64,000 nt of DNA, taken from Paramarasmius palmivorus. Its lineage: Eukaryota > Basidiomycota > Agaricomycetes > Agaricales > Marasmiaceae. Positions 1 through 12,367 of the stretch are shown in pieces (position 1 is the stretch's first letter; each line of letters starts with the position of its first letter). The stretch covers positions 124,001 to 188,000 of the forward strand of contig JAYKXP010000071.1 of assembly GCA_037176845.1 (NCBI GenBank), written 5' to 3'. The position numbers and the translations under genes are program-made. Below the pieces are notes generated by a model. It saw only the letters and a list, made by a program, of their open reading frames with translations, was not told the origin of the DNA and ran no database searches.

Positions 1-1078
1 CTCGGGATCGACAGCTCGGAAACTCACTTCATAAACTGCATACCCCAAGCCAAGAGTACTCGGCGCCCTGTTTGCACGGAATCCCGCTGAAGCAGATTAC
101 GCCATTGGAAACTATTCTCCTCTTCCAGCCTCATTGCCTCTTTGATATCTTCGGACTCGCGTACAATCGCCGGATCATGCGGTTGGAGGTCATAAACATC
201 ACAAAGAACCTTGAGAGCTTCATCATCACGACTTTGTTGATACAACCACCGAGGGGATTCTGGTACGCCAAAGATCAACACGCTAACCACAATAGTGAAA
301 GCGATTTGGAAGGCGATAGGAAGACGCCATGCGACAGATGCGACGGAAGATGTAGAAGATATAAAGTTCATCCCATAGTCCTACGAATATCCATTGAATG
401 GGAGTTGCGGAGAGTGCAAGCGTTACACTTACAAACCAATAAGCCGTAACAATACCGATGCCTACGAACATAGGCTCCGTAGCGACAATCCGACCTCGAT
501 ATTCTGGTTTGCACAACTCGGATTGGTACATGGGTACAGTTGAAGTCTCCATGCCTGTACCAAAGCCAGTGATAACACGAGCGATGATAACGTGCGGCAC
601 CGAATACGCTGTATCCATGATAAGCTATGGGCAATATCAGAGGGGCATAGAGCGTACCAGTCGTCTGTAAAATTGCCCCAATCGTAATCAACAACATGGC
701 TAACCACATGGCACGTCTTCTCCCGAGAATGTCGCCGACGATGAACGTGATGATACAGCCAGCAAAGCATCCGAGATTGTACGAAGAAACGCTATTGAAG
801 GCCTGTTGAGTCTACTGGTCTGGAATGAAAGGGTGGTTTTCACGAACATGATTCCCATTCGAGTGTCATTGGGATGGTTGAAGGTGTTTACTGATAACAA
901 AATCAGGATCTATCGGCGCTGGTCCTAGAAAGAGTTCGGTAAAAAACGCACAAAAATCCTGGTTCCCTATAATCCCACTGAACACGCCTTGGTCGTACCC
1001 GAATAGAATGAAAGCAGCCGAACATGTTGCTGATATTGCCAGCTGTAACGGTCTGCCCCTTCGAAACCAATTGAGCAT
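1..1078 (-). CDS. MFS sugar (hexose-type) transporter, 5' part, cut by window edge
   Basis: Plasma-membrane sugar:H+ symporter of the fungal hexose transporter type (Sugar_tr family). Reading on the minus strand from an ATG at 1076-1078, the first exon gives NWFRRGRPLQLAIS and FGYDQGVFSGIIGNQDF, the classic TM1 signature. Later exons give the loop motif GDILGRRRAMW, then VITGFGTGMETSTVPMYQSE, then PESPRWLYQQSRDDEAL; GRRR and PESPRWL are hallmark motifs of the family. Introns of about 50 nt separate the blocks; one removed at about 618-667 joins LQTT to AYSVPHV in frame. The frame is open to the window edge, where a donor follows GMQFMK, so the second half lies outside. An upstream in-frame ATG at 1198 would add 40 residues, but MLNWFRRG matches the usual start better. 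A decayed copy lies near 6.2 kb. Confidence 0.85.
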
Positions 1079-3524
1079 TGCGTGCTTAAAAAAGTCTGGC
1101 TTCGTGGTGGACAATAGATGCTTCCCAAAACTTCTCCCTTGATATTTATACCCCTTCTCCCATCTCTCGCTTCCCGTCTCCCGGAAATATGTGATCATAG
1201 ACCTCCGTTTTGTTCACAAGACCCCATGGTACGCTCCACCTTGAAGGACGGCCAAGGCCTGAGTTGTAAAAGACGCGAAAAACTTCGGAAAATGCGGTAA
1301 GAGCTGGATCAGGTTTGAGCCGGCTAGTTTGATATGTATCACTTGAGCTTTGAGGAAACATCAGAGGGTGTGAGATGGGTGTCAGGAAAGGAAGAGTAAA
1401 CTGAGAAAATGATGGCCAAGGAACCACATGAACGTTGCAATCAACAAACAGGGTACAACTCGCACGACACCTTGTATAATGTATTCCCGCCTCGGATATT
1501 GCAATAATAATATTTCCAATATATCATCCTACAGTAGAGATAGTACGGGAAAAGATAGAGACATATCAACTCGCCGGTGCTCAATTGCAAGTAGTAAGTG
1601 AAGTCAAGCTCGAGTCAAGCTACTCGCGTTCGGTAATCCTTGAAACTCCTAGTTGCAAAACGCTCTTTCAAAGCTCCAGACGCGTACGGTCTTCAGGCCC
1701 AGACACACCCGTGTAGTCCATCGTGACCATTTCAATTTCCGCGGTGGAAGGGCGGCGCGGAATCCCTGGGATTATTCGGCCAGGAGGTAGTGTCTACCTG
1801 AATGTGATTCTTGTCCAAAGAGGTGCACCATAAGGAAGCCAGACCTCTGCTCTGTAACGCTGGATGAGATGTACAGGCCGTCAAAAAGCACAACTTGGAG
1901 GTAGATGCGGAGCATATATACTTAGTAGGAACAGAGCGTATTCGGGGCTGGATACCCCTTCTCAAGCAGCTTGGTCACTTCGCATCGTGTGCCTGAACAG
2001 CCTTCAAGCTGAGGTGGTACTTCGGTTGAACACAGAAAATAGCCTAAAGGGGTACAGATATCTTCTTGAGGATGAGATATGCAGAAAATGACAGGAAGAG
2101 CTCACATTGTCCGCCTTTGATTTGAATAAAGGTAATAGAATGTTCGTCCTTTCTTGTCCTCCGTGGTCTACCTCCACATCTGCACTATCCCAATCTGATC
2201 CAAGACTAGCTTTTTCCGACGGAACAACTTGAAATGTCCTTCTCCTTCCAATACATCCGCAAAAACTTGTCATCGACCCTCAGTCGAGTCGGTTGATTGC
2301 GTAGAGCTTGAACAGGCGATGCGAAGAGAGGCGAATGAAGATGTTGAGGTGCAAAACAAGTCCGATGTCGCATAAAGGGCACAACTGGGGTATATCGGAG
2401 ATCTATTGGAGGTATATACTTTCAATTTAACAAGTCGAGACTGAAAGTAGGAGCACGATTGCGAATGAACATACCTGAATTCAGATCGAGTGCAGTTCCT
2501 ATTCCTTCTTGGTCTCTTCTCCATTTGCTCCGGACTGCCAGCTTGCTTCGATTTGGATTATCATGCTGCCCAAGCTACTGCCATCGGTATCGTCAACCAG
2601 AAATTAAAAAATTGCATGGCTTCAAAATGACGCACTTACGTTTCCAGATATCCTAAAACCTCTGAGAAACTCAAAACATTACCCCCACCACATCCTAGCG
2701 GCACCATTCAAGCTTCATTAAGCCTCAAGTTTGAAGTGGAGCGAGTGAACACTAGCCCAACACTGCTTAAAGAGTCCTAGTCAGGGTCGGGACTCGGGAC
2801 CGTGCTCAAGCGCTCACTACTTACGTGGAAGGTCCGTGCGCACAAGCGCACCGCCACAATTACTTTCAGCCGCAACCAAGCCGCTGGCCGCAACGCTCGT
2901 GCCGTGTCCTCCTGTTTGAGAACTTTGGTCGAGTTTCAAGACTAGGTTGACACATTCCAACTCATTTATAGAGGTCTGAAGGATCTCATTACCTGTGCTA
3001 AGATACATCCTGAGCATGGTGCGACGCTAGAGTTCTTGACGCCACATTGACACATGGGTTACTTCAATGGCTTTTGACATAAATCGTAGACACTTGAGAA
3101 TAGAACAGGGACTATGCAATCGTTCAAACAAAATGCCATTACTATGCAGGAAAGAGTGACACAATAATCAAGTTCACCAAATAAAAAGTATCCTAGAGTA
3201 GATCACACAAAAGAATGGAAGGGATGTATATTCGCAAAGCGCATGCCTTAGACTGAAAAGCGACGGCATCGTAGGCTTCGAGAATTACCGGGGTAGAGGA
3301 CAGCTGCCTCTGTTTCAGGTGTTGACACTTTGAACTGTGTGCATACACCTGAGCAATAGCCAAGATAGTTGCTGGGAACGGTAGTGTTCCTTGCATGTGA
3401 GTGTCCCACTTGACAGACTGAACACACGTGCGAGTGCCCATAGAGCGCGGGGGTGTCCGCGTCGATTGGCGCACTGAAACATACCAGCTCTTTTCTCTGT
3501 ACACAAGTCAATTAAATGACAACA
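1079..3524. other. Intergenic region, no supported gene
   Basis: About 2.4 kb between the sugar transporter start and the 3' end of membrane protein A. Only short open frames (under 105 codons) on both strands occur and none has a recognisable motif. The A gene might extend into 3193-3506 through an extra 3' intron (donor after about 3544, acceptor about 3496), but the resulting tail has no match to its paralogues. Nothing else is seen. Confidence 0.5.
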
Positions 3525-5047
3525 CTATATGGCTGACAATTTACATACGTATTCCTGGGAATTGATCCTCAAGTTCTCGTAATCTCCACATTCACACATC
3601 ATCTGTGGTCTCCCGATGCCTTGTCGTCCTTGCGAAGCAGTATAATTGGACGCGACGGCCACAGTCCTCGAAGGTGGACTGCCTGTCAAAAGAGTCGGGT
3701 GATACATGGCCGATGTTTTCCATTGGTTACCGACGGTGATATTCGTCACGTCGATTGCTGGTAGGGTGAAGTGATCCACAGGATCTGACGGAGGCCCGGA
3801 AACCCAACACAAGATCAACGCATTGAGTGTACTCTAGAGAGACAACAAAACTCGTCAAACAGATTCTCGAGGAAGTTGAAGAATGGAATGTACGTCAATG
3901 ACACAAATATTCATGCACACCCAAGTTGACTCCGTACCACCCTGCGAGGCAAGAATTATAGTATTGACCTATATGAGCATGTTGTTAGCAAAGTCAGAAA
4001 GCGCAGTAAAGGCGAATCCAAGACTCACGCCCCCCACCGTCAGGCCCGCGAGTGCACCGCTGAAGCACCGAGTTAGTAAAGGAAATCCATGAGCGTTTTG
4101 GGCTCACATCCAGGTTCGTTTCGCCACATCTCGCAGAATTGGACTGATGACACGCGACCGGTACAACGGCCACAGAAACATGACTGTGAGAAAACAGGTT
4201 TGTAGAACATCGTAGGCCACCAACGAAAGCCAGCTAGAAAAGGTTATTTAATGAGTATATATGATGTCCGAAGAAAGAAGACGTGCTTACAGAAACCGCG
4301 TATAACTCAGAATACACATTGAGTTATCCCCAATGTGGCTGTCATGTCCAAGAAGGAAAGCGACTAGTAGAGCAGCAAATCCTAGCAATACACCCCCACA
4401 TATCATGTATACTTTGGTCTTCAAGCGAGGTGTTCGAAAACCACTTGACCATACAATGTAGATCTTTAAAGAAAAGATTAAGTAGTAGGAGCGTCATCAT
4501 GGCTAGAGCCTCACCTTCTCGACCAGGAAAGCATATATCAACGTCTATAAATAAATCAGCAGTCCATGTGTTTTGGAACAGGTAAATGAGCACCTTCGCA
4601 CTTCCTGTGCAAATAATGCATAACCAAGCAGCCACGGAGCACGCTATGGAATCCCCATTCGTACCGACCCCAGTCATCAGAATCCCAGCTACATAGTAGG
4701 GTGAGGATATGCGAGAATAGGTTTAGACTTCAGGCCTCGAGACTAACATACTGCGACAAAGACCCAGCTGTACTGATCATCTCAGCGTAAGAAAGAAACA
4801 GTTGATGAATATACTCACGACTCGACCAGCACCAAGAACACGCACACCTTCGCCCATGTTAAATGCTTCCAATGACCCATCTTGTTGATTGTGTGGGTCT
4901 TGCGAGCAATCAGATACGAGAGAACGGAGATGTCTGGGGCTCATTAGCTTGAACCGAGGTGTACTGAAAGGAAAACATACTGAAGAAATGATTGCAGCTT
5001 GTCAGGATGTGAATGACTTGATATTCTTTCAGCGTCAACCCCGCCAT
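3525..5047 (-). CDS. Seven-TM-like integral membrane protein, paralogue A
   Basis: Member of a fungal multi-pass membrane family with five copies in this window (A-E). Function is unknown; the layout suggests a receptor-like or scaffold membrane protein. The start at 5045-5047 opens MAGLTLKEYQVIHILTS, which aligns with copy B. The second exon gives ISVLSYLIARKTH, then HWKHLTWAKVCVFLVLV. Further blocks are SIACSVAAWLCIICTGSAKV, IYIVWSSGFRTPRLKTKVY and a C-terminal CWVSGPPSDPVDHFTLP, with a polar tail. The family motif RxDGxC is altered here to HIGDNSMCILSY. About eight short introns are needed, one bounded by a tiny exon near 4745. The 3' end is taken at the first stop (3525), where the tail is shorter than in B. 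Confident as a family member, less so for the exact C-terminus. Confidence 0.7.
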
Positions 5048-5147
5048 CGTTGCCTGATAGGGCTACGAGGAGAGTTGAACTGAATCTTGATGTTGTAGAG
5101 AGGGTTCGGATCTGGAGGGCACACGGGTGCGTGCGGTTAAAAGGCCT

Positions 5148-5175
5148 GAACTGGGGCCTTTGAACTGGGGCCTTT
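5148..5175. repeat. Two perfect copies of a 14-bp direct repeat
   Basis: The unit gaactggggccttt occurs twice back to back, followed by the start of a third unit. It lies about 100 bp upstream of the start codon of membrane protein A, so in its promoter or 5' leader. It may be an upstream element or simple slippage. Confidence 0.8.
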
Positions 5176-6188
5176 GAACATAGCAGCGATCATTCCGAAA
5201 ACGCCAATCATATGCCCTTACCAAAATTGTGATGTAAGCATTAGAATCGGAAGGGGAAACTATGAATCCAGGGCGCTACGCAGCAAATCGCGAGGCCGTC
5301 GGCAGTTCAGAGTTGAGCTCATGCAAGTGGTACCGAACTCAGAAAATATGCCAGGACGGAGGACGCAGTTGGGAGCTGTGGCATAGTTTCAGGGGCTTTG
5401 GTGTTAGGCACTACTTCATTGCACAGAAAAATGCGGAGGTGAAAGTTAAGGGGCAAGAATGATCTTCGGAAAAAATTTCCCCGGTTCGCTAGTCAAGTAC
5501 AACGTGCTTTTATCACGTGGCTACGTGATGTTTGCAACGCGTCTGTCTTTGGGTTGTCCTTTCCTGGTCCACCACCGAAGCGGACTTTGTATCGCCAGGA
5601 GTGTGAGTTAGATTTCTGAGTTCGACAACAGTCAGTTTGAGGAGCACTCGTTTGTGATTGCGACCTGGACAAGCACAACCATGTCTGGAGTTCGCCGTCT
5701 CAACGTCTCAATGGTTTCAACTCAACATCGCCTTGATCCTCAACTGAATTGCTTTGACGTTGACATATATGGCGATAGGACCCTGGTATGACTCCTCAAC
5801 ATAGAACGTCACCGTGACAGAAATAATAGGAAGTCGAACCTCTCGGCGCCAGAAGAGTATACAAGAAATCATCGACCGACAACTTGAAGTCGATTGCGAT
5901 ATCAATATTGGCATGCGACTTTGTTAGCCTTGTACTGCGGCACGTTCAGTCATTCATCCAACGAGTTGAGGTTGACAAGTGCATTCAGCAGCGACATCTT
6001 GGCGGACCCGAACATGACAGACGAACAGCTTTGCCTAGTGGAGCGGCTTGAAGCCTGAAAGAGAACGCCACACAATCAAGATCCAACAACTGAGCGGCAT
6101 AGTGAAAGCAATGGTACTAACTCTGCTAGGTGATATAAAGGTGATCCTAGTTCGTCGAGTATTATTTGCGGAGATGAAGATCAGTGTC

Positions 6189-6374
6189 ACTTACAAACCG
6201 ATGAGCCCAGTGACGATACTGATGCCAACAAACATGAGCTCTGTCCGGACTGTCCGAATCGGATTGTGCTCGGGTTGTTACATGGGAGTAGTCGAAGTCA
6301 CCATGTCTGTCTCAAAGCCTGTAGTCAATCCGTAAACAATTACAAGATGGCTACGCGTCTTCTTCCAACAACGT
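6189..6374 (-). pseudogene. Decayed sugar-transporter fragment
   Basis: Read on the minus strand, this stretch resembles the intact transporter at 1-1078. DVVGRRRVAIL matches GDILGRRRAMWL. GFETDMVTSTTPM matches GFGTGMETSTVPM, and ELMFVGISIVTGL matches EPMFVGIGIVTAY. Between the first two blocks some 20 residues are missing, and the Tyr codon after TTPM has become TAA, an in-frame stop. A donor-like GTAAGT still follows the last block, as in the parent. No convincing N- or C-terminal exons remain. This is a relic of a partial duplication. Confidence 0.75.
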
Positions 6375-7277
6375 CACGGTCACTGACAGGTGCTACGGCG
6401 AATGAGGAGACAGCTGTCCGTCTTTAGTCTGGCGAAAAGCCGAAAGTTTTCAAGATTCCGTATTCCCAGATCCCTATTGTATGCACATTCCGGCCGAGTA
6501 GTGTCGGAAGGGCGTAGAATAAGTAGCAGGCTTCGATGGATCTTTCTAAGAATATGTCGCCTGTAAACTCTAATCTATTTTGGAACGATATTGATGGAAG
6601 GGAAAGCCTACCGATTCAATTCTAGGAGAGCAATCCTTCTTCCAAATCATCCCTGCCGGTAAATCTTTGTAGATTTTCCTCTTGATCCTGGTCAATGTTA
6701 GTCGATCACTGGACGTGTAGAGCCCGAAAAATTCGAGTCGAGATAACCAGGCACAATTTTGCGTATACTTGCCCGGTAGCCTCGAAGTGCGACGAGCGGT
6801 GCAGCGGAACCGAATCGGAACATGTATCTTCGAGCGACGACGTGGTTGAGTTGCTGTTTGTGCAAATTCAATGGCACTCATCAACATGACTGATCTATGA
6901 AACATACCCATAGCCCTAGTCTAGAAATCACCAAGTATCCCCCAGGTGGGATAGGATGTCAAAGAGGTTCAATGTTCATCTGAGAAGAGACGCGTCATTT
7001 TTTTTGCCCGGAGCCGGACCGCTCAAGGGCCATTGGCGCTTGGTTGGTTTACTCGAACCACCATCACCGCGGTACTTTCTTTTCGAAGGACGGCACAGTC
7101 AAGGCTGCAGCGCTGGCTTCAGACATATTGTCTGTTTTCATGAAACTCGTCAACAGACTGGGTTGTACAGTCACACAATCGCCCTTTCGGATGACACCAT
7201 TGTAGTGCTCGTGACACCAACGACCATGGTGACATTGGTAAGATATACTCAGCTCTCTTCTGCCTTGATATACCTAC
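6375..7277. other. Intergenic region upstream of the oxygenase pair
   Basis: No gene is supported here. The open frame at 6956-7423 overlaps the first oxygenase exon in another frame and has no family features. The region should hold the promoter of the oxygenase at 7278; no clear TATA box was found. Confidence 0.5.
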
Positions 7278-8691
7278 ATGACAACGTCCAGGAACTATTC
7301 CTCCATTCCATTAATCGACTATTCACTGTCGAAAACACCAGAGCGATATCCGGATTTCATCTCGAAACTCCAAAATGCCCTTATCAATGTTGGATTCTTT
7401 TATCTCACCAACGCTCCGGTTGACGAACAGCTCGTGGAAACAGTGAAGAACTACCTCCCAAAACTCTTCGCGTTGCCCCAAGAGGAGAAGGACAAGATCC
7501 GAATGGCCAACTCACCTCATTTCTTGGGTTACTCAAAACTGGGAGCTGAACTCACGAAGGGAAAAACCGATTACCGCGAACAGTTCGATATTGCTAGTGC
7601 TCATGTGTCGAGATGGAAGCCGGGAGACCCAGACTATTACAATGCATGGGGGCCTGCGCAGGTATGTCGTTACGCGTGTTCAGACTATCTCCAAGCTCAA
7701 CGACATCACAGTTCCCCGAAGAATACCTCATCCCAGGATTCAGACAAACAATAGAAACATACCTCGCCCAGATGTCCAATCTCACCAAAGAACTCATTGC
7801 ATTAATTGCTGAAGCTCTAGGGCTATCTCGGAATGGCCTGTCGCGTTTCTTTGACTCGGATGACCTCTTGCAAAACTTGTGTAAGATCGTTAAGTACCCG
7901 GTAGTCAATGAAAGATGGCAGTCTAATCAAGGAGTTGGGCCTCACTATGACGCTGGCTTCTTGACCATAGTAAGACTACGATTATTTTAGACTTTTAAGC
8001 ATTACTTATCTAGTCGTAGCTCCTACAAGCGTCGGATCATCCCGGTCTCCAAGCACAGAATCTCGCAGGCGAATGGATTGACATTCCGCCCATCAACGGT
8101 ACGTTTGTGGTAAGCCTTCTCCCTTTTCAAAGTACTACATTATGTGGCTCAAAATTGCACAGGTTAACTTTGGCCGAGCGCTCGAGTTTGCTACTCAAGG
8201 TGTCGTACGTGCTACATCCCATCGAGTTCTTTCTCCGCCTCTTGGCTCCACAACTCCTCGATACTCCGTGCCATACTTCCAAGCCATCTCGATGGATGTA
8301 CGGCTATGCGATCCGGAGTATACGTTACAATGTGCGTCACCTTCGATATCTGCGTGAACACTGACTCATCTACCTGTTCCAGTCCCTGAGAGTATCCTTC
8401 AAAAACGTGAAGCAAGAGGCCAGCTCGTAGATCTTGATGGTGGGCGCCAATTTTGACCGAGCTTCCCGAGTTGACCTATCTCTACAGCTGCGAATTACTC
8501 CGAATTCACGAGTGAACCGTACGGCAAGGCTGGGCTGATCAATCGAGTCAAGTCAGTTGACACTTCTCCTAATACCTATCCCTCGTACTAACCTTTGTCC
8601 CAGGAGCCATCCAGATGTTGCGGAACGTCACTACCCCCACTTGTTCAAACTGTACTTTCCAGACGGACTTCCAGAGCACTTTCGAACGTGA
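7278..8691 (+). CDS. 2-oxoglutarate/Fe(II) dioxygenase, isopenicillin N synthase-like, copy 1
   Basis: Non-haem iron oxygenase that would couple 2-oxoglutarate decarboxylation to oxidation of an unknown small molecule in the cytosol. Seven exons were traced (7278-7661, 7712-7969, 8020-8109, 8163-8331, 8383-8439, 8488-8551, 8604-8691); they sum to 1110 nt, 369 residues. The DIOX_N part begins SSIPLIDYSL and contains ALINVGFFYLTNAPVDEQ and HFLGYSKLGAELTKGKTD. Iron ligands are the His and Asp of GPHYDAGFLTI and the His of RATSHRVLSPP; RYSVPYF supplies the RxS that binds 2-oxoglutarate. All catalytic residues are therefore present. The next gene, 162 bp downstream on the same strand, is a close paralogue with introns at the same places, so this is a tandem duplication. 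The substrate cannot be read from sequence. Confidence 0.88.
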
Positions 8692-8853
8692 AATTCGGGT
8701 TCGTGCTCCGGTGAACCAGCTTCTCTTTTATCACCGAGCCCGAGCCCGAGGTTCATGGGGCGGATTGGGCGTTAAGCAAAGAATTCTTACAGCAAAAGTG
8801 TATAGTATATCTAGGTCTGAAATCAACGCGATTCTTGCATTCCGCATTCTACC

Positions 8854-10307
8854 ATGCCCTCTCTAGCTCCTGGAAACTTCTCCAGTATCCCTGTTCTCGA
8901 CTTTTCCCTTACTCTAAGCAAAGATCCCCAGGATAAACCTCAATTCTTATCCCAGCTCCAAAACGCACTTGTCAATGTCGGGTTCCTATACCTCTCCAAT
9001 GCTCCCATCGATACGGGTCTCGTCGACGAGCTGAAGGGGTACATACCTAAACTGTTCGGGCTTCCGCAGGAAACGAAGGATAAAATTCGGATGAAAAATT
9101 CGCCTCATTTCCTGGGGTATAACCAGCTAGGCGCTGAGCTGACTAAAGGGAAGACTGATCATAGAGAACAGTTTGATTTCGCGACCACGTTTGAGTCAAG
9201 ATGGAAAGCAGGCGATCCGGAGTATTTTAGACTTTGGGGTCCTTCGCAGGTCGGTGAAGCCGCTCCAATTCTACGTTTCGTCTGATGAGTTCTTTGATTC
9301 GCAGTATCCGGAGGAACAAGAAATTCCAGGCTTCCGTCAAATGATGGAAACCTTTCTCTCCCAGATGACCTCGGCTGGTAATGAGCTCGTTTGTCTCGTC
9401 GCTGAGGCGCTTGGTCTGCCTCGGGATGGGCTATCTAGTTTCGCCAGATCGGACAACGAGATGCTGCATTTCAGCAAGATTGTCAAGTACCCTGTACCAC
9501 AAGAAGGGGGTATCAGCCAGGGCGTAGGCGCTCACGTGGATCCTGGCTTTGTGACCATTGTAAGTTCGGCTATGTTATAATACATGAAGGTATGGAACTA
9601 CGAGCTGATCAGGAATTCGGGGACTTTAGCTGCTCCAAGCCTCCGATCACCCTGGGCTACAAGTACAAAACTTAATGGGTGAATGGATCAATGTTCCTCC
9701 CATTCCAGGAACTTTTGTGGTGAACCCCATTTCCTATCAACGCCGAAAATCCGCGCTCAAACTACTCGTACGCCAGGTAAACTTTGGTCGAGCCCTAGAA
9801 TACGTCACCAAAGGCATCGTACGAGCGACCTCTCACCGGGTTCTCTCTCCTCCTCTGGACTCCACAACACCACGTTACTCTGTGCCCTACTTTCATAATC
9901 TGTCTTTGGATGTCAAGTTATGTGAAACCCAACATCAATTGAAGTGTATGTCTCGATCTATGTGCTTCGCTCGGAATACCAATGCTGAGGTCGTTGTGTA
10001 GTTCCAGAAAAGATACTCCGCCTCCGTGAGGCGCGAGGAGAGCTGCCTGAGACAGATGGTAAACCTGCGTCGCCTTTCTTTCGATAGACTGTTTACAATG
10101 CATTTGCAGCTGCCAATTACAAAGAGATGATGACGGAGACGTTCGGTATGTCATCCTTGATAGGAAGGATCAAGTAAGTGTGCCCCTTCGGAAGATTCCT
10201 GAATACTAATTACATACACGTGTAGGAGCCACCCCGATGTTGCCGCAGCACACTATCCAGAATTATTCGCCAAGGTGTTTCCGGAAGGGGTTCCAGAGCG
10301 TAGTTGA
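8854..10307 (+). CDS. 2-oxoglutarate/Fe(II) dioxygenase, isopenicillin N synthase-like, copy 2
   Basis: Tandem paralogue of the preceding gene. The start ATG opens MPSLAPGNFSSIPVLDF. The first exon holds ALVNVGFLYLSNAPIDTG and HFLGYNQLGAELTKGKTD; a 55-nt intron follows GPSQ, then YPEEQEIPGFRQ. Metal ligands are in GAHVDPGFVTI (HxD) and RATSHRVLSPP (His), and RYSVPYF supplies RxS, so the enzyme should be active. Intron positions match copy 1. The intron at about 9719-9775 is 57 nt, a multiple of three, and has no stop, so a retained-intron form would add 19 residues next to the active-site strand. The last exon reads SHPDVAAAHYPELF and ends at TGA 10305-10307. Copy 1 ends in the same SHPDVA motif. 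Confidence 0.87.
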
Positions 10308-10735
10308 ACGATTGATAAAGACGAACCAAATCTTGTAATTCTTGTGACCCATATTACACTGATACATTACCGAAATCCTTGAAACCTGCGCGCTCTGACC
10401 TCCCAGTTTCTATATTCGAGCTTAAACGTACTATCGAACGCATAGGGATATTGTATTTCAGTGTGATCGTGCACAGGAACTCAATGAATCGTGTTATTAT
10501 ATAGCAAGGACACCGCAGCAACGAAGATAGAATTAATACAAAGTCAAGGACGAATGACGAAAAGGAAGGAAACTTGGCCCTCAGAGTGAGAAGCGCCGGC
10601 ATTGTGAGCTTCGAGCAAAGCCGGGTTGAGCGATGCCTATCTCTTTCTCAGACATCAACACCTTGAGATATCGCATGCGTACATCTAAGTGGCTGTGAAC
10701 GCAATATTGCGGACCAGTATTTGCCTGGGAGAGAT

Positions 10736-12367
10736 CTACTGAATGTTGCGACTGCGAACATAACGCAGAGATGTTGACTTGTCTCCTCTGAATCTGAAGG
10801 TGACGAACAAGAAAGATCGATTAGCTCTGAACACGGTAGCCGGTGTTTCACGCACAGATTTCTCCACAGAACCTTGGACAATGGTTATATTATCGTGATT
10901 CCCATATTCGCGTACTTTTGGTGATCCCCTGAAGGTTTGGTGTCCGAAAGATTTTGATGCGCAGTAGTTGGACGAACGTGATGCAGTCTGCGAAGGTGTA
11001 CTGCCGGTCATATGCGTCGAATTCAATTTAGCTGATGTTATCCATTGATCTCCAACAGTGAGGTTCGTCATGTTGATTTCGGGTAGAGTGAAGTGGTCTA
11101 CCGAATCCGACGGTGACCCAGCGGATACCCAATACAGCACCAACGCGCAGAGCGTAACCTATAGGCAAGCGAAATTCATTATGCGTAGTTTCAAGGGAAT
11201 AAAAAAATGTAATGTACCTCAGTGGCACAAACGTTCATACAAACCCAAGCCAGTTCTGTACCATCTAGTATGAGTAGAACCATCGTATTGATCTAAAAGT
11301 ATGATCAGCTTCAGCAGATGCAATCAAAAAGGCCAGACTTACAGCGGCCAGCATCAGGGTGGTGATTGCACCACTGAAGCACAGAGTCAACACGAAAACG
11401 TTGTAGGTTTTGCAACGGGGCTTACACCAAGGTCCGCTTCGCCATAGCTCGCAGTCTAGGGCTCATGATATGTGCGCGCCACAATGGCCACAGAAACATA
11501 ACTGTGAATAGTGCGCTCTGTAACGCCTCGTAGACGACCAGCGAAATCAATCTGAAAGACATTGCTCAGATAAGCACAGGGTAGTGGCAGTACAGAAAAG
11601 TTACACTGACACAAAGCATTTATAGCTTAGCATACACTCCCCGTCAACTCTGAGTTGCGTGGCGCGCCCGAGAAGAGAAAGGACCACGATAACAACGTAG
11701 CCCAATAACACGACCGTGCATATCTTGTAGACATGTGTCTTGAGGCGAGGTGTTTGGTAACCACCTGACCATACGATGTGGACCTAAGTTGGAGAAGTCA
11801 CAAAGCAGATCAGTCACTACTATAAATGAAGTCCTTACCTTCTCGACCATGAAAGCATAAATTAAAACCTGCCGGAAATGAGCACCTTATTGCGGATTGC
11901 GATAGGTTAAACACCTTTGAACTTCCTTCGAAGATAATGCATGACCATGCAGCCGTAGAACATGCTGCGGCGTTCCCTGTTGTCTGCACTCCGGTGAGGA
12001 GAATTCCAGCTACATCGTGGGGGTAAAGATAGGTAATTGAAGGAGTTATAGATCGCAAGGCTAACATGTGGCAACAAACAACCAGCTATATTGATGATCT
12101 TAACACGAGGAGGCAGGAAACGGTGGACAAACACTCACGAATCAACCAGTACCAGAAACGTACATATCTTTCCCCATGTCAGATGTTTCCAATGGCGTAT
12201 TTTGTGGATTGGAGGTGTCCGTCGCGCAATCAGGTACGAGAGAAAGGAAATGCCTGAGGTTTGTGAGCGTAAAGGTAAAGATACTATGAGGACAGCATAC
12301 TGATCATGTGAGTGAAACTCGTCAAAACATGAAGTGGTTGGTATTTTTCTTGCGTGGGCCTAGACAT
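10736..12367 (-). CDS. Seven-TM-like integral membrane protein, paralogue B
   Basis: Closest relative of paralogue A in the window. The start codon (12365-12367) opens MSRPTQEKYQPLHVLTSF. A phase-1 intron then joins to SISFLSYLIARRTPP and RHWKHLTWGKICTFLVLVD. Next come a GILLTGVQTTGN block with AAWSCIIFEGSSKV, then VWSGGYQTPRLKT. The last TM exon is LYWVSAGSPSDSVDHFTLPE, followed by a polar tail of about 110 residues. About eight short introns are needed. The small exon seen near 4745 in A has lost its acceptor AG here, so that part is uncertain. Its 3' end converges on oxygenase copy 2, with a 428-bp gap that shows no other gene. Confidence 0.7.

Noticed and set aside
1732..2524. Three short minus-strand frames that might be exons of one gene
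   Set aside because: No domain and no consistent splice sites joining them.
6956..7423. 155-codon frame before the first oxygenase
   Set aside because: Overlaps the oxygenase first exon in another frame; no domain, no splice partners.
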